Part shown: positions 37,935-47,655 of the stretch, piece after piece
How positions within the stretch are numbered: position 1 is the stretch's first letter
How the letters are laid out: every line of letters starts with the position of its first letter
NCBI GenBank assembly: GCA_016708825.1
Contig: JADJEZ010000005.1
Location: 186,001 to 250,000, forward strand
Direction: 5' to 3'
Length of the DNA stretch: 64,000 nt
Source: Betaproteobacteria bacterium
Lineage (GTDB): Bacteria; Pseudomonadota; Gammaproteobacteria; Burkholderiales; Usitatibacteraceae
The notes under the pieces: model-generated
The model's input: the letters and a program-made list of their open reading frames with translations, nothing else
What the model was told of the DNA's origin: nothing
Database searches by the model: none
Made by a program: the position numbers and the translations under genes

Positions 37935-39309
37935 GGCTGTCCTCCGCGGAAAGCCGCTCCACCACGCGCTCCATCCGCATGTACCGCGAGCCCTTCACCA
38001 GGATGGTGACGCCCGCCCGGTCTTCCGCGCGCACCTGCGCGAGGAGCGCCTCCAGGTCGGAAAAGTGCGCTGCGTCCTCGCCGAAGGCCTCCGCGGCATG
38101 CAGGCTCGACGGCCCCAGCGCGAGGAGCCGCTCCACGCCCGCGCCCTTCGCGAACGCGCCGATCTCCGCGTGCAGGGCGGCGGCGGCGTCTCCCAGTTCG
38201 CCCATGTCCCCCATCACCAGCACGCGCCGGCCGTGCTCGCGCGCGAGCACGCGGATCGCGGCCCGCAGGGAATCGGGGTTGGCGTTGTAGGTGTCGTCGA
38301 TGAGCACCGCGCCGCCGGCGCCGCGCTTCTTCTCGAGCCGTCCCTTGGTGCCGGCGAAGGCCGCGAGGCCCGCCTGGATCGCACGTACGGGGATGTCGAG
38401 CGCGAAGGCCGCCGCGCCCGCCGCGATGGCGTTCCTCGCGTTGTGCTCGCCCGGCACCTGCAGCGTCACCGCGAAGGCGTCGAGCGGCGTGACCAGCCGC
38501 AGCCGATCGGTGTCGAGCAGCCCGCGCACGTCCGCGGACTCGGCCGTGCCGAAGGTGATCAGGCTGCGCCCCGCGGCGAGCCGCTTCCAGGTGGGCGCGA
38601 ACGGGTCGTCCTCGTTCACGAGCGCGATGCCCCCGGAACGCAGCCCCGCGTAGATCTCGCCCTTGGCCCGCGCCACGGCTTCCATGGAGCCGAGCATGCC
38701 GATGTGCGCGCGGTGGGCGTTGTTCACCAGCGCCACGCCCGGAGCGGCAAGGCGGGAGAGGTAGTCGATCTCGCCGGCGTGGTTCATGCCCATCTCGAAG
38801 ACGCCGAAACGGTGGTGCTCGCGCAGCCGGAGCAGCATGAGCGGCAGGCCGATGTCGTTGTTGAGGTTGCCCTCGGTCGCGAGGATGTCGTCGCGGCCCC
38901 CGCAGTGCGCGGCGAGGATCGCGGCGAGCATTTCCTTCACCGTCGTCTTGCCGTTGCTCCCGGTGATGGCGACCACGGGAATCGCGAACCGCGCGCGCCA
39001 CGCGGCGGCGAGGCTCCCCAGGGCGACGCGGGTGTCCTTCACGAGAACCTGCGGGATCGCGCGCGCGTCTCCCGCGTTCGTCGAGACGAGTGCGGCCGCC
39101 GCACCGCGTTCCATCGCCTGGCGCACGTAGTCGTGCCCGTCGAAGCGCTCCCCGACGAGGGCCACGAAGAGCTCGCCGGGTGCGATAGCCCGGCTGTCGG
39201 TGGACACGCCCGAGAAGGCGGCGCGCACGCCCAGGGGCAAGCCGCCCGTGGCGCGCGCGGCTTCGTCGAGATCCATCATCGGGGCGGGCACCGGTCCGGG
39301 TCCGTTCAT
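37924..39309 (-). CDS. murF: UDP-N-acetylmuramoyl-tripeptide--D-alanyl-D-alanine ligase
   Basis: Adds D-Ala-D-Ala to the UDP-MurNAc tripeptide; 461 residues from [10 protein letters not shown], overlapping the murE stop (ATGA). P-loop [18 protein letters not shown] (about 110-127), [27 protein letters not shown] [14 protein letters not shown] and [16 protein letters not shown]. Works after MurE in the same operon and uses Ddl product. Frame intact. Confidence 0.95.
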   Translation of the reverse strand: MNGPGPVPAPMMDLDEAARATGGLPLGVRAAFSGVSTDSRAIAPGELFVALVGERFDGHDYVRQAMERGAAAALVSTNAGDARAIPQVLVKDTRVALGSLAAAWRARFAIPVVAITGSNGKTTVKEMLAAILAAHCGGRDDILATEGNLNNDIGLPLMLLRLREHHRFGVFEMGMNHAGEIDYLSRLAAPGVALVNNAHRAHIGMLGSMEAVARAKGEIYAGLRSGGIALVNEDDPFAPTWKRLAAGRSLITFGTAESADVRGLLDTDRLRLVTPLDAFAVTLQVPGEHNARNAIAAGAAAFALDIPVRAIQAGLAAFAGTKGRLEKKRGAGGAVLIDDTYNANPDSLRAAIRVLAREHGRRVLVMGDMGELGDAAAALHAEIGAFAKGAGVERLLALGPSSLHAAEAFGEDAAHFSDLEALLAQVRAEDRAGVTILVKGSRYMRMERVVERLSAEDSHAA

Positions 39310-40787
39310 CGCGGCCGCGCCTCCAGGGCAGCGAGGCACGCCTCCGCGTCGCTGAAGTCGTGGCGCACGCCGGCGATCTCCTGGTAGGTCTCGTGGCCCT
39401 TGCCCGCCACGAGCACCACGTCCCCCGCCTTCGCCTGGTGGATCGCCGTGAAGATCGCGACCTGGCGATCGGCGATCGCCTCGGCGCGGCCGCCCGGGAT
39501 GCCGGCCATGACCTGGTCGATGATGGCCAGGGGGTCCTCACCCCTCGGGTTGTCGCTGGTCACGATGACGTGGTCGGCCAGGCGCGCGGCCGCCTCGCCC
39601 ATGATCGGGCGCTTGCCGGCGTCGCGATCGCCGCCGCAGCCGAAGACGCAGAGGAGGCGCCGGCCGGCGGCCACCACCGGGCGCACGGCGGCGAGCGCCT
39701 TTTCCAGCGCGTCCGGGGTGTGCGCGTAGTCGACCACCACCAGCGGGAGCGCGCCTCCGCCGAAGCGCTCGAGGCGCCCGGCCACGGGCTGGAGCTTCGC
39801 CACCGCGGCGAGTGCCGCGCCCATTTCCACGCCGCTCGCGAGCAAGGTGCCGATCACCGCGAGCAGGTTGGAGGCGTTGAAGGCGCCGAGCACCGGGGCC
39901 ACGACCTCGCCCGTGCCCCAGTCGCCCTCGACGCGAAAGCGCAGCCCGCCCTCGTCCTGCGCGATGCCCGAGGCGCGCAGGCGCCCGCCGCCGAATCCGT
40001 AGCCGATCACCTCGAGGCGCGCATCGCGCAGGCGCTCGGCGAAACGCTTGCCCCAGTCGTCGTCCACGTTGATCACGGCATGGCGCACGCCGCGCGCGCC
40101 GAAGAGCCGGAACTTGGCCTCGGCGTAGGCCTCCATCGTGCCGTGGTAGTCGAGGTGGTCGCGGGTGAGGTTGGTGAATACCGCCACGTCGAACCGGATC
40201 CCGGCGGCGCGGCCCTGGTCGAGGCCGTGGCTCGATACCTCCATCGCCGCGACCTTGGCGCCGCGGCGCAGGTACTCGGCCAGCTCGCGCTGCAGCACGA
40301 CCGGATCGGGAGTCGTGTTCTTCGCCTGCGTGCGCTCGCCCACGAGGCCGTGGCCGAGGGTTCCGAGCGCCGCGGCGCGGCGACCGAGGCCGTCGAAGGC
40401 CTGCGCCACCCACTGCGCGACGGAGGTCTTGCCGTTGGTGCCGGTGATGCCGACCATCCAGAGCTTCTCCGACGCGTCGCCGTGCACGAGCCCGGCGATC
40501 TCGCTCGCGCGCGCGCGCAGGTCCTCGATGGCGAGGTTCGGCACGTCCCAGCGCGGATTCCAGTCGAATCCGCGCCGTTCCCAGATCACCGCCGCCGCGC
40601 CGCGCGCCAGGGCGTCGGCGATGTAGGCGCGGCCGTCCAGCGCGCTTCCGGGGTAGGCCACGAAGACGGAGCCGTGCTTTACGTGCCGTGAATCGGTGGT
40701 GAGGTCGACCAGGGGCACGCCCAGGAGGGCGAGGCGTTCGCGCAGGACGGCGGCCGGGGCGCGCGATGGGGTCGCCACGGCGATCAT
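39306..40787 (-). CDS. murE: UDP-MurNAc-L-Ala-D-Glu:meso-diaminopimelate ligase
   Basis: 493 residues. P-loop [16 protein letters not shown] (about 111-126), AMEVSSHGLDQGRA, FTNLTRDHLDYHGTMEAY, and TSDNPRGEDPLAII, whose DNPR motif is the marker of meso-diaminopimelate specificity, so the peptidoglycan is the A1-gamma type. ATG at 40787 overlaps the ftsI stop. Frame intact over its whole length. Confidence 0.96.
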   Translation of the reverse strand: MIAVATPSRAPAAVLRERLALLGVPLVDLTTDSRHVKHGSVFVAYPGSALDGRAYIADALARGAAAVIWERRGFDWNPRWDVPNLAIEDLRARASEIAGLVHGDASEKLWMVGITGTNGKTSVAQWVAQAFDGLGRRAAALGTLGHGLVGERTQAKNTTPDPVVLQRELAEYLRRGAKVAAMEVSSHGLDQGRAAGIRFDVAVFTNLTRDHLDYHGTMEAYAEAKFRLFGARGVRHAVINVDDDWGKRFAERLRDARLEVIGYGFGGGRLRASGIAQDEGGLRFRVEGDWGTGEVVAPVLGAFNASNLLAVIGTLLASGVEMGAALAAVAKLQPVAGRLERFGGGALPLVVVDYAHTPDALEKALAAVRPVVAAGRRLLCVFGCGGDRDAGKRPIMGEAAARLADHVIVTSDNPRGEDPLAIIDQVMAGIPGGRAEAIADRQVAIFTAIHQAKAGDVVLVAGKGHETYQEIAGVRHDFSDAEACLAALEARPR

Positions 40788-42540
40788 CCCTCGCTCCCGG
40801 CGGCGGGTGCGCGGGCCTCGGTCGCGGCCGGTCGCGCCGGCGCCTGCACGTTCAGCGTCTGCGGCGCGTCCGGCGGCACGGACATCATCCGGAGCGCCGC
40901 GCCCATGACGGAAGAAAAGACCGGCGCGCTCACGTCGCCGCCGAAGTACTTCGCACCGGAGGGCTCGTCGAGCATCACCGCCACGACGAAGCGCGGGCTC
41001 GTGACCGGCCCGAACCCCACGAAGGAGGAGACGTACTTGCTCTCGGCGTAGCCGCCCGACTCGGGCTTGTGCGCCGTGCCCGTCTTGCCCGCGACCCGGT
41101 AGCCGGGGACGGCCGCGCGCGGCGCGGTTCCGCCCGGACCCACGGCCAGCTCCATCATGCGCGTGACCTTCGCCGCGGTTTCGCGCGAGACGAGCGGCCT
41201 GCCGATCGGGAGGCTGTCGCGCTTGACGAGCGTGAGCGGCAGCAGGTGCCCTTCCCCGGTGAAGATCGTGTAGGCGCGCGCGATCTGCAGCAGCGACACC
41301 GAGATGCCGTGGCCGTAGGCCATGGTCGCCTGCTCGATGGGCCGCCATTTCGCGGCGGGCCGCAGCAGGCCCTTCGCCTCGCCGGGAAATCCGGTCTGCG
41401 GCACGGAGCCGAAGCCGAGCTCGCGGTAGAAGGCGCCCAGGTCCTCGGCGGCCATGCGCATCTGGATCTTCGCGGTGCCCACGTTGGACGATTTCTGGAT
41501 CACCTGCGAGACGGAGAGCACGCCGTGCGGGTGCGTGTCGCTGATCGTCCAGCCGCCGATCGCCATCGAGCCCGGCGCGGTCTGGATCGCGGTCTCGGGC
41601 GTGACGATCCCGGCTTCCAGCGCGGCGGCCACCGTGAACGGCTTCATCGTCGAGCCCGGCTCGAAGATGTCGGTGACCGAGCGGTTGCGCGTCTGCTTGC
41701 CCGTCACGCTGGCGCGGTTGTTGGGGTTGTAGTCGGGCTGGCTCACCAGGGCGAGCACCTCGCCCGTGCGCGCATCGAGCATCACCAGCGAGCCGCCCCG
41801 GGCGCCGTTCGCCGCGACGGCGGCCTTGAGCTCCCGGTGCGCGAGGAACTGCAGGCGCTGGTCGATCGAGAGCAGCAGTTCGCGGCCGTCGCGCGGCACC
41901 TTGATGCTCTCCACGTCCTCGACGATGCGGCCCTTCCGGTCCTTGATCACCTTGCGGCTGCCCGGCACGCCCGCGAGCCACGCCTGCTGGGCGAGCTCGA
42001 TGCCCTCCTGGCCGCGGTCGTCGATGCCGGTGAATCCCACCACGTGCGCCATCACCTCGCCCGCGGGGTAGTAGCGACGGAATTCGCGCTGCTGGAGGAC
42101 CCCGGGGATGTTCAGCCGCATCACCTTCACCGCCTGCTCGGGCTAGATCTGGCGCTTCAACCAGACGAACTGGCGATCCTTGTTGGCAACTTTCTGGCGA
42201 TCTCGGCCGCGCCCATCCCGAGCACCTTCGCGAGCGCGCGCAGGCTCGCCCCGTCGGCGTCGAAATCCTCGGGGCTCGCCCAGATCGACTCCACGGGCGT
42301 GGAGATGGCGAGCGCGTTGCCGTTCCGGTCCTTCACCGGCCCGCGGGAGGCGGGCATCTCGACCACCCGCCCGTAGCGCGCCTCGCCCTTCTGCTGCAGG
42401 AAGTCGTGGTTCATGCCCTGCAGGTAGAAGGCGCGGGCCGCGAGCAGCGCGAAGCCCGAGACCACCAGGGCCAGCACCACGCGCGAGCGCCAGCCCTCGA
42501 GGCGAAGGCGCAGTTCCGGCGTGCGCTTCTCGAACCTCAT
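40784..42540 (-). CDS. ftsI: Peptidoglycan D,D-transpeptidase FtsI (PBP3), frameshift plus in-frame TAG
   Basis: Septal transpeptidase, about 585 codons. N-terminal part: one membrane helix (about 20-40) and ASRGPVKDRNGNALAIS. After MGAAEIARK the frame shifts near 42193; the next frame reads VANKDRQFVWLKRQI, then TAG at 42144-42146, then PEQAVKVMRLNIPG. The TAG is in frame with the rest (TCG, Ser, would restore it). Transpeptidase motifs are intact: SxxK in EPGSTMKPF, SxN in QKSSNVGTAK, KTG in VAGKTGTAHK. Overlaps ftsL and murE by 4 bp each. Confidence 0.92.
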
Positions 42541-42821
42541 GGCCTCGCGGCCTCCGGCCCGCCCAGCGTGATGACGCGCGTCGTCCCCGGCTCCGGCAGG
42601 CGCATGCCCAGCGACTTCGAGGCCACCGCCTCCACGCGCTTGTGCGTGGCCCAGGTGCCCTGCTCGAGCTGCAGCTGCGTGAACTCGTCGTCGAGCTTCT
42701 TGGCCGCCGACCGCCCGGCCTCCAGGTCGATGAAGAGCTTCCTCGCGTTGTGCTGCGCGGTGATCACGCCGAGCGCGCAGGCGACCACGGCGGCGAGGAG
42801 CAGGAAGTTCACGCGGGTCAT
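42537..42821 (-). CDS. ftsL: Cell division protein FtsL
   Basis: 94-residue bitopic protein: one membrane helix ([22 protein letters not shown], split here by residues 5-21) followed by a coiled-coil/leucine-zipper-like periplasmic part ([21 protein letters not shown]) and the C-terminal [17 protein letters not shown] common to FtsL. Forms the FtsQLB complex. Start chosen at 42821, 10 bp after the rsmH stop in its restored frame. Confidence 0.88.
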   Translation of the reverse strand: MTRVNFLLLAAVVACALGVITAQHNARKLFIDLEAGRSAAKKLDDEFTQLQLEQGTWATHKRVEAVASKSLGMRLPEPGTTRVITLGGPEAARP

Positions 42822-42831
42822 GGCGCGGGCC

Positions 42832-43759
42832 TCAGCTTCCCGTGCGCTCCGCCACGCGCAGCGTCGCACTGCGGGCGCGGGGATTGGCGGCAGCCTGCGC
42901 GGGCGTCCGGGGCGGATCGCGCGCCCCACGAGCCGCAGGCGCGGCTCGGGCAGGTCCTGGCCCGCACCGGCAGCCCCCGCGGCAGCGAATCGGCGCGCGC
43001 GCCCTCCCGGAAGAAGTGCTTCACGATGCGGTCCTCGAGCGAGTGGAAGCTGATCACCGCCAGCCGGCCGCCGGGCTCGAGGAGCTCCACCGCCTGCGGA
43101 AGCGTCATCTCGAGCTCCGCAAGCTCTTGATTGAGGTGAATCCGAAGAGCCTGAAAGGTCCGGGTCGCCGGATGCTTGCCCGGCTCGCGCGTCCGAACCG
43201 CGCCACCCACGACCGCGGCAAGCTGCCCTGTGGTCCGGATAGGCTCGCGGCCCCTTGCCGCAACAATCGCTCCTGCAACCTGTTTAGCAAACCGTTCTTC
43301 CCCATAGGTGACGATGACCTCCCTGATTTCTTCTTCTGTTGCCCGGTTGAGCCAGTCGGCCGCCGATTCCCCCCGGGTGGGGTCCATGCGCATGTCGAGC
43401 GGGCCGTCCTTCGCGAAGCTGAAACCCCTGTCGGGATCGTCCACCTGCGGCGACGACACCCCCAGGTCGAGCAGCACGCCCGCCACGTGCGAGACGCCGC
43501 GCGCGGCGAGCTCGCCGGTCATCGTCGAGAAGCGGCCATGGATCAGCTCAAGACGTCGATCCGCGTCCGCGCCAGCCGCAATCGCCGCGGGGTCTTGATC
43601 AAAAGCGAAAAGTCTTCCGCGAACACCGAGCAGGGCGAGGATGGCCGCGCTGTGCCCGCCGCGGCCAAAGGTGCCATCGACGTAGACCCCGTCGTGACGG
43701 ACTCGGAGGGCAGCAACGGCTTCTTCGAGAAGGACCGGGACATGGGCTACCTCACTCAC
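42832..43759 (-). CDS. rsmH: 16S rRNA (cytosine(1402)-N4)-methyltransferase, frameshifted near the C-terminus
   Basis: About 308 residues from GTG 43759 ([15 protein letters not shown]). SAM motif [66 protein letters not shown] and [15 protein letters not shown] identify RsmH. After GLPVRA the frame is lost; the expected end [19 protein letters not shown] lies in another frame and stops at 42832, so at least one, probably two, indels fall in 42900-42970. Confidence 0.92.
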
Positions 43760-43840
43760 GGGGGGAAGGGACGGGGGCGCCGGGGGCCGGGGAACCGCTC
43801 TCGCCATCGCGCGGTCGGGGGCCCGGGGGCTCCTGACGCG

Positions 43841-44287
43841 TCACAGCGAGAAGTTCTCCATCCCCGGGGGCAGGACGGGACTGCCGCCGGACGACAGCCG
43901 GTCGAGCTGCTGCTGCCAGCGCTCGAGGTCCCAGATCTCGTAGTAGCTACCCTGCCCGATGAACATCACGCGCTTGTCGATGCCGGCGAAGGCCCGGAGC
44001 TCCGGCGAGATGAGCAGCCGCCCGGACCCGTCGAGCTGCGTCTCCTCCGCGAAGCCCACGAGCAGGCGCTTCCACGGGTTGAACGCGGCGTCGAGGCTCG
44101 GAAAGGACATCACTTTCGCGCGGATCGGCTCCCACGCGGGAACGGGGTAGAGGAGCAGGCACTTGTCGGGGTGCGCGGTGAGGACGACCGGAACCGTCCC
44201 GCCCTGCGTCAGGGGATCGCGCACGCGCGTCGGCACCGCCAGGCGGCCCTTCGCGTCGAGATTGATTTGTGATGCCCCCTGAAACAC
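43841..44287 (-). CDS. mraZ: Transcriptional regulator MraZ
   Basis: 148 residues from a GTG at 44287 with a strong GGGGGGAG ribosome site; the ATG at 44368 would lie within the promoter and is rejected. Two SpoVT-AbrB-like domains, each with the DxxGR core: NLDAKGRLAVPTRVRD and QLDGSGRLLISPELRAFAG, plus KRVMFIGQGSYYEIWDLERW. MraZ represses its own dcw operon by binding repeated TGGG boxes, which are present upstream. Confidence 0.93.
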   Translation of the reverse strand: MFQGASQINLDAKGRLAVPTRVRDPLTQGGTVPVVLTAHPDKCLLLYPVPAWEPIRAKVMSFPSLDAAFNPWKRLLVGFAEETQLDGSGRLLISPELRAFAGIDKRVMFIGQGSYYEIWDLERWQQQLDRLSSGGSPVLPPGMENFSL

Positions 44288-44334
44288 CGCGCTCCCCCCT
44301 GTCGTGCCCTTCCGGATGCCCGGATGGGCGGGAA

Positions 44335-44359
44335 TCCTATGAATTCCCAGTTTTTCCCA
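44335..44359 (-). promoter_or_regulatory. mraZ: MraZ operator: TGGGA boxes at 10-bp spacing
   Basis: On the minus strand TGGGA-AAAAC-TGGGA-ATTCA-TAGGA: two perfect and one imperfect boxes with exactly 10-bp period (44355-44359, 44345-44349, 44335-44339). This is the known architecture of MraZ-binding sites. It sits just downstream of the -10, overlapping the predicted transcription start, ideal for autorepression. Confidence 0.8.
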
Positions 44360-44368
44360 CTTCCGCAC

Positions 44369-44397
44369 ACTCTATTGAGTCGATCCGGAAGCGTCAA
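44369..44397 (-). promoter_or_regulatory. mraZ: mraZ (dcw operon) promoter
   Basis: TTGACG (-35, 44392-44397) and TAGAGT (-10, 44369-44374) are separated by exactly 17 bp on the minus strand, a good sigma-70 promoter. Predicted start near 44362, about 75 bases upstream of the GTG. The 44398-44520 stretch upstream is markedly AT-rich (long T and A runs), which may act as an UP-like region; I see no gene in it. Confidence 0.75.
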
Positions 44398-44588
44398 GGG
44401 GGGATTCGGGAATTTTTGTTGTGCTACAAATACTTAGGAGCGGTTCCTCAATTGATTTTTCAGTTTTCTATAGTTAATGTTTTCAAAGGGTTAGAAAATC
44501 ATGTGAATGTTGTTTGGTAAGATCAGGGGGGTCGGGGCGACGGGAGCCGCGAATCCTCGCGTGCCATCCTTCCCGGCAGGGAGCCGTC

Positions 44589-45239
44589 ATGCTGCACCGC
44601 AATATCGGCGCACGCTGCGCCGCCGCAATCGCGGCGCTGGTCTTCGCGTTCACGGCGCAGGGCGAACCGCAGTCCTCTCCGGATCCCGCCCATGCCCTGG
44701 AGGGCGCGGCGCTCGTGGCGGCGTTGCGCGCCGGCGGCTTGACGCTCTACTTCCGGCACACGGCGACGGATTTTTCCCAGAGCGACCGCGGCATGACCGG
44801 CCACGCCGACTGCGCGACCCAGCGCAACCTCTCGGAGGCCGGGCGCGCGCAGGCGCGAGCGATCGGCGAGGCGATCCGCGTCCTGGCGCTGCCCGTGGGA
44901 GAAGTGATCGCGAGCCCCTTCTGCCGCACGATGGAGACGGGGCAGCTGATGTTCGGGCGCGCGCAGCCCTCTACCGTGGTGCGCGGCTACGAGGGCATGT
45001 CACCGGCGAACGCGGACTACACGAAGCTCGTCGCACTCCTCGCCTCGCCGCCGAAGGAGGGCACGCTGCGCATGATCACGAGCCACGGCAACCCGTTTCG
45101 CGCCGTGGCCGGCCCGCCTCACCTGGACGAAGGCGAGGCGGCGGTCCTCAGGCCCGCGGGAATGGGCTTCGCGGTGGTCGCGCGGATCCGGCGCGGGGAC
45201 TGGGAAACCCTGGCGGCCGCAATGGCGAACAACAGGTAA
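44589..45239 (+). CDS. Secreted histidine-phosphatase-superfamily protein
   Basis: 216 residues from MLHRNIGARC, chosen because it opens a signal peptide (about 1-26) and follows AGGGAGCCGTC. The phosphohistidine site is LYFRHTATDFSQSD (RHT in place of RHG, about residues 55-68), with CATQRNLSEAGRAQARAIGEAI, SPFCRTMETGQL and a second catalytic histidine in ITSHGNPFRAVA. The fold is clear; the substrate is unknown. Divergent from mraZ across the AT-rich gap. Confidence 0.82.
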   Translation: MLHRNIGARCAAAIAALVFAFTAQGEPQSSPDPAHALEGAALVAALRAGGLTLYFRHTATDFSQSDRGMTGHADCATQRNLSEAGRAQARAIGEAIRVLALPVGEVIASPFCRTMETGQLMFGRAQPSTVVRGYEGMSPANADYTKLVALLASPPKEGTLRMITSHGNPFRAVAGPPHLDEGEAAVLRPAGMGFAVVARIRRGDWETLAAAMANNR

Positions 45240-45248
45240 GGGAAGTGT

Positions 45249-45551
45249 GAAGCAAGCCTGTAAGCGGGATTCTGTTACGGCCCTTGCGGGCTATGACGGT
45301 CATTCCTCTGGGCGACGCGTTGCCGCGGCGCTCAAGCCACCTACCCGCAGACTCGGCGGGCCGCGTCGTCGTCTGCCTATTTGGTGTTGCTCCGCGTAGA
45401 GATTGCCCGTTTCACCCGGACTTAACCGGCTCGTCTCTGTTGCTCTGATCCTCGCCTCACGGCGGACGGGAGTTACCCGCTACGCTGCCCTGTGGAGTCC
45501 CGACTTTCCTCCGCACCGCAACTGCGGCACGGCGACCGTCCGGCCTGCTTC
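45249..45551 (-). ncRNA. rnpB: RNase P RNA (class A)
   Basis: About 303 nt on the minus strand. The 5' end GAAGCAGGCCGGACGGTCGCC pairs with the 3' GGCTTGCTTC (P1-P3 region). Conserved regions: GAGGAAAGTCGGGACTCC (CR-I, one changed base), CACAGGGCAG, GGGTGAAACGG, AGCAACACCAAATAGGCAG (CR-IV) and GTAACAGAATCCCGCTTACAGG (CR-V). It is the catalytic RNA that matures tRNA 5' ends. The usual CR-I is GTCCGG; here GTCGGG (position 45501), a substitution at a nearly invariant base. Confidence 0.93.
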
Positions 45552-45559
45552 ACCCCGCC

Positions 45560-45565
45560 ATTCTA
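45560..45565 (-). promoter_or_regulatory. rnpB: Putative -10 of the rnpB promoter
   Basis: TAGAAT on the minus strand ends 8 bp before the rnpB 5' end, the right distance for a -10. The place where a -35 should be (about 45583-45588) is the edge of the G-homopolymer tract, so the -35 may have been corrupted. Confidence 0.5.
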
Positions 45566-45584
45566 CGGACGAAACAGGGGCTCC

Positions 45585-45622
45585 GGGGGGGGGGGGGGGA
45601 AAAGGGGGGGGGGGGGAGGGGG
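45585..45622. repeat. G-homopolymer tract (G15-A4-G13-A-G5)
   Basis: A near-pure G run on the plus strand between the rnpB 5' end and the DUF3025 gene. Nothing similar occurs in the window. It looks like a polymerase or assembly artefact, or an unstable tract; no coding role is supported. Confidence 0.8.
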
Positions 45623-45637
45623 CCCTGGGGACGCCCG

Positions 45638-46474
45638 CTATCCCGGTCCCGGAAATAGGGGAGCGTCCCCTTTTTCGGTCTTCGGGCGGAAATGGTCGGT
45701 GTCGTCGTAGAACGACTCGGAATCGGTGCCGGGATGCCACCCCGGGATGCCGAGCACCGGCAGCGGCGCCATGGTCCGCGGGGTGGCGAAGCGCGGGCGG
45801 TGCGCGAAATGCGCGGCGAGCAGTGCGTCCACGCGCGCCACCTGCGCCTCCGGCGGCAGCATCGCGAAGAGGTCGTCCACCGGGATGAACACCGTCTTCG
45901 CGACGATGCCGAGGAAGGGATCGAGCGCCTTCTCGAAGAGCGCGTGGCCGAAGGCGAGGAAGCGCACGCGGCTGCCGAGCTCCCCGCGGCGGTGCCAGAA
46001 GAGCTCCTTCCACTCGAAGTCGACGATCAGGCGAAGGAGCGCGGGGGAACTCGACGCCACCACGACGCCGCCCTCGTCGAAGAGCGAGAGCGCGTCGCGC
46101 TCCGGGCTTCTCTGGCGCGCTTCCGCCTCGCCGCCTTCCGAGAGGATGGCCGCGTGCTGCGAGTTGATCGCCGCCTTCGCTTGCGGATAGGCGATCCAGG
46201 CGAGCGCGTTGAAGAGGTCGTGCCAGTTCTCCGGCCGTGTCTCGACCTCGCCCGCCTGCGCGATGCGCAGCTCGTACGGCGGCATGCCGCGGTCCGCCTG
46301 GCCGCGGGGCGGCACGAACCGGATAGCGTGGCCCCGCGAGGTCGCAACCCCTGCGGCGAGCCCGGTGAGATCGGCGAGGGTCGGCCAGCGATGGGGATCG
46401 AGGCGCGCGATGGCGGGTGCGATCGCCGCGAAGGCCGGGCCGCGGAGCGTGGCCTGCGCGTCCGCCCAGTCCAC
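45638..46474 (-). CDS. DUF3025-domain protein
   Basis: 278 residues from the GTG at 46474 ([17 protein letters not shown]). DUF3025 (PF11227) features: [50 protein letters not shown] and [19 protein letters not shown] with [13 protein letters not shown]. The function is not known. Follows pyrC by 17 bp, so probably co-transcribed. Frame intact, but the 3' flank is the G tract. Confidence 0.8.
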   Translation of the reverse strand: MDWADAQATLRGPAFAAIAPAIARLDPHRWPTLADLTGLAAGVATSRGHAIRFVPPRGQADRGMPPYELRIAQAGEVETRPENWHDLFNALAWIAYPQAKAAINSQHAAILSEGGEAEARQRSPERDALSLFDEGGVVVASSSPALLRLIVDFEWKELFWHRRGELGSRVRFLAFGHALFEKALDPFLGIVAKTVFIPVDDLFAMLPPEAQVARVDALLAAHFAHRPRFATPRTMAPLPVLGIPGWHPGTDSESFYDDTDHFRPKTEKGDAPLFPGPG

Positions 46475-46491
46475 GGCCTGCCGCGCGGGCC

Positions 46492-47528
46492 CTAGCCCCG
46501 GAAGCGCCAGGCGAGGCGCTCGCCGGCGCGAAGCGGCACCACCGTCTCGGCGCCGAAGGCGTAGTGCTCGGGCACTTCCCAGGGCTCCTTCTCCACGGTG
46601 ACCGTGTCGCCGTTGCGCGGCAGCCCGTAGAAATCCGGCCCGAAGCGGCTCGCGAAGTCCTCGAGCCGGTCGAGCGCGTCCTCGCGCTCGAAGACCTCGC
46701 AATAGAGCTCCAGCGCCGCGTGCGCCGTGTAGATCCCCGCGGCCCCGCAGCACGACTCCTTCGCCCCCTTCGCGTGCGGCGCGGTGTCGGTGCCGAGGAA
46801 GAAGCGCGGGTTGCCCGACACGGCCGCCTGCACCAGCGCCAGGCGATGGGGCTCGCGCTTGGGCACCGGCAGGCAGTAGTGGTGCGGCCGCATCCCGCCC
46901 GCGAAGAGCGCGTTGCGGTTGAGCAGCAGGTGGTGCGCGGTGATCGTGGCCGCGACGTTCTCCGGCGCGCTCGAGACGAAGAGCGCCGCCTCGCCGTGGT
47001 GATGTGCTCGAGCACCACGCGCAGCTTCGGGAAGCGGCGCACGAGCGGGCGCAGGACGGTCTCGATGAAAACCTTCTCGCGGTCGAAGACGTCGACCGCG
47101 GGATCGGTCACCTCGCCGTGGAGCAGCAGCGGCATCCCGTGCGCGGCCATGGCCTCGAACACCGCGTCGCAGCGGCGGATATCAGTGACGCCCGAGTCCG
47201 AGTTCGTCGTGGCGCCCGCCGGGTAGTACTTCACCGCCTTCACGAACCCCGAGGCCTTCGCGCGCGCGATCTCGTCGGGCGAGGTGTTGTCGGTGAGGTA
47301 GAGCGTCATCAGCGGCTCGAACGCGCTGCCCGCGGGCAGTGCCGCGAGAATGCGATCGCGGTAAGCCTGCGCCAGCGCGGTCGTCACCACCGGCGCCTTG
47401 AGGTTGGGCATGACGATCGCGCGGCCGAACTGGCGCGCGGTGGCGCCGACGACGGAGCGCATCGACTCGCCGTCCCGGAAGTGGACGTGCCAGTCGTCAG
47501 GGCGCGTGAGCGTGAGCGTATCCGGCAT
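46492..47528 (-). CDS. pyrC: Dihydroorotase, frameshifted
   Basis: Zinc amidohydrolase of pyrimidine synthesis (type II, about 345 residues). N-terminal frame: [12 protein letters not shown] (zinc HxH), [23 protein letters not shown] (carboxylated lysine) and [23 protein letters not shown] one-base loss near 47000, just after LEHITTA, moves to [32 protein letters not shown] (zinc Asp) and AWRFRG. All catalytic residues are present in the combined protein. Confidence 0.92.
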
Positions 47529-47655
47529 GCGCACGATTATAGCCGTGGCGAGCTCTTGCCCGCATCGGCGGGACGGGAGTGCAAGTCGACTACGGTCCTG
47601 GGCGCCCGCCCGCGGCAAACGCGTGCACGATCATGCGTCGACGGCCGGCGCCGCG

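Noticed and set aside
44368..44368. ATG start for mraZ at 44368
   Set aside because: It would place the MraZ operator and the transcription start inside the coding region and add 27 residues absent from the family; the GTG at 44287 has a strong ribosome site.
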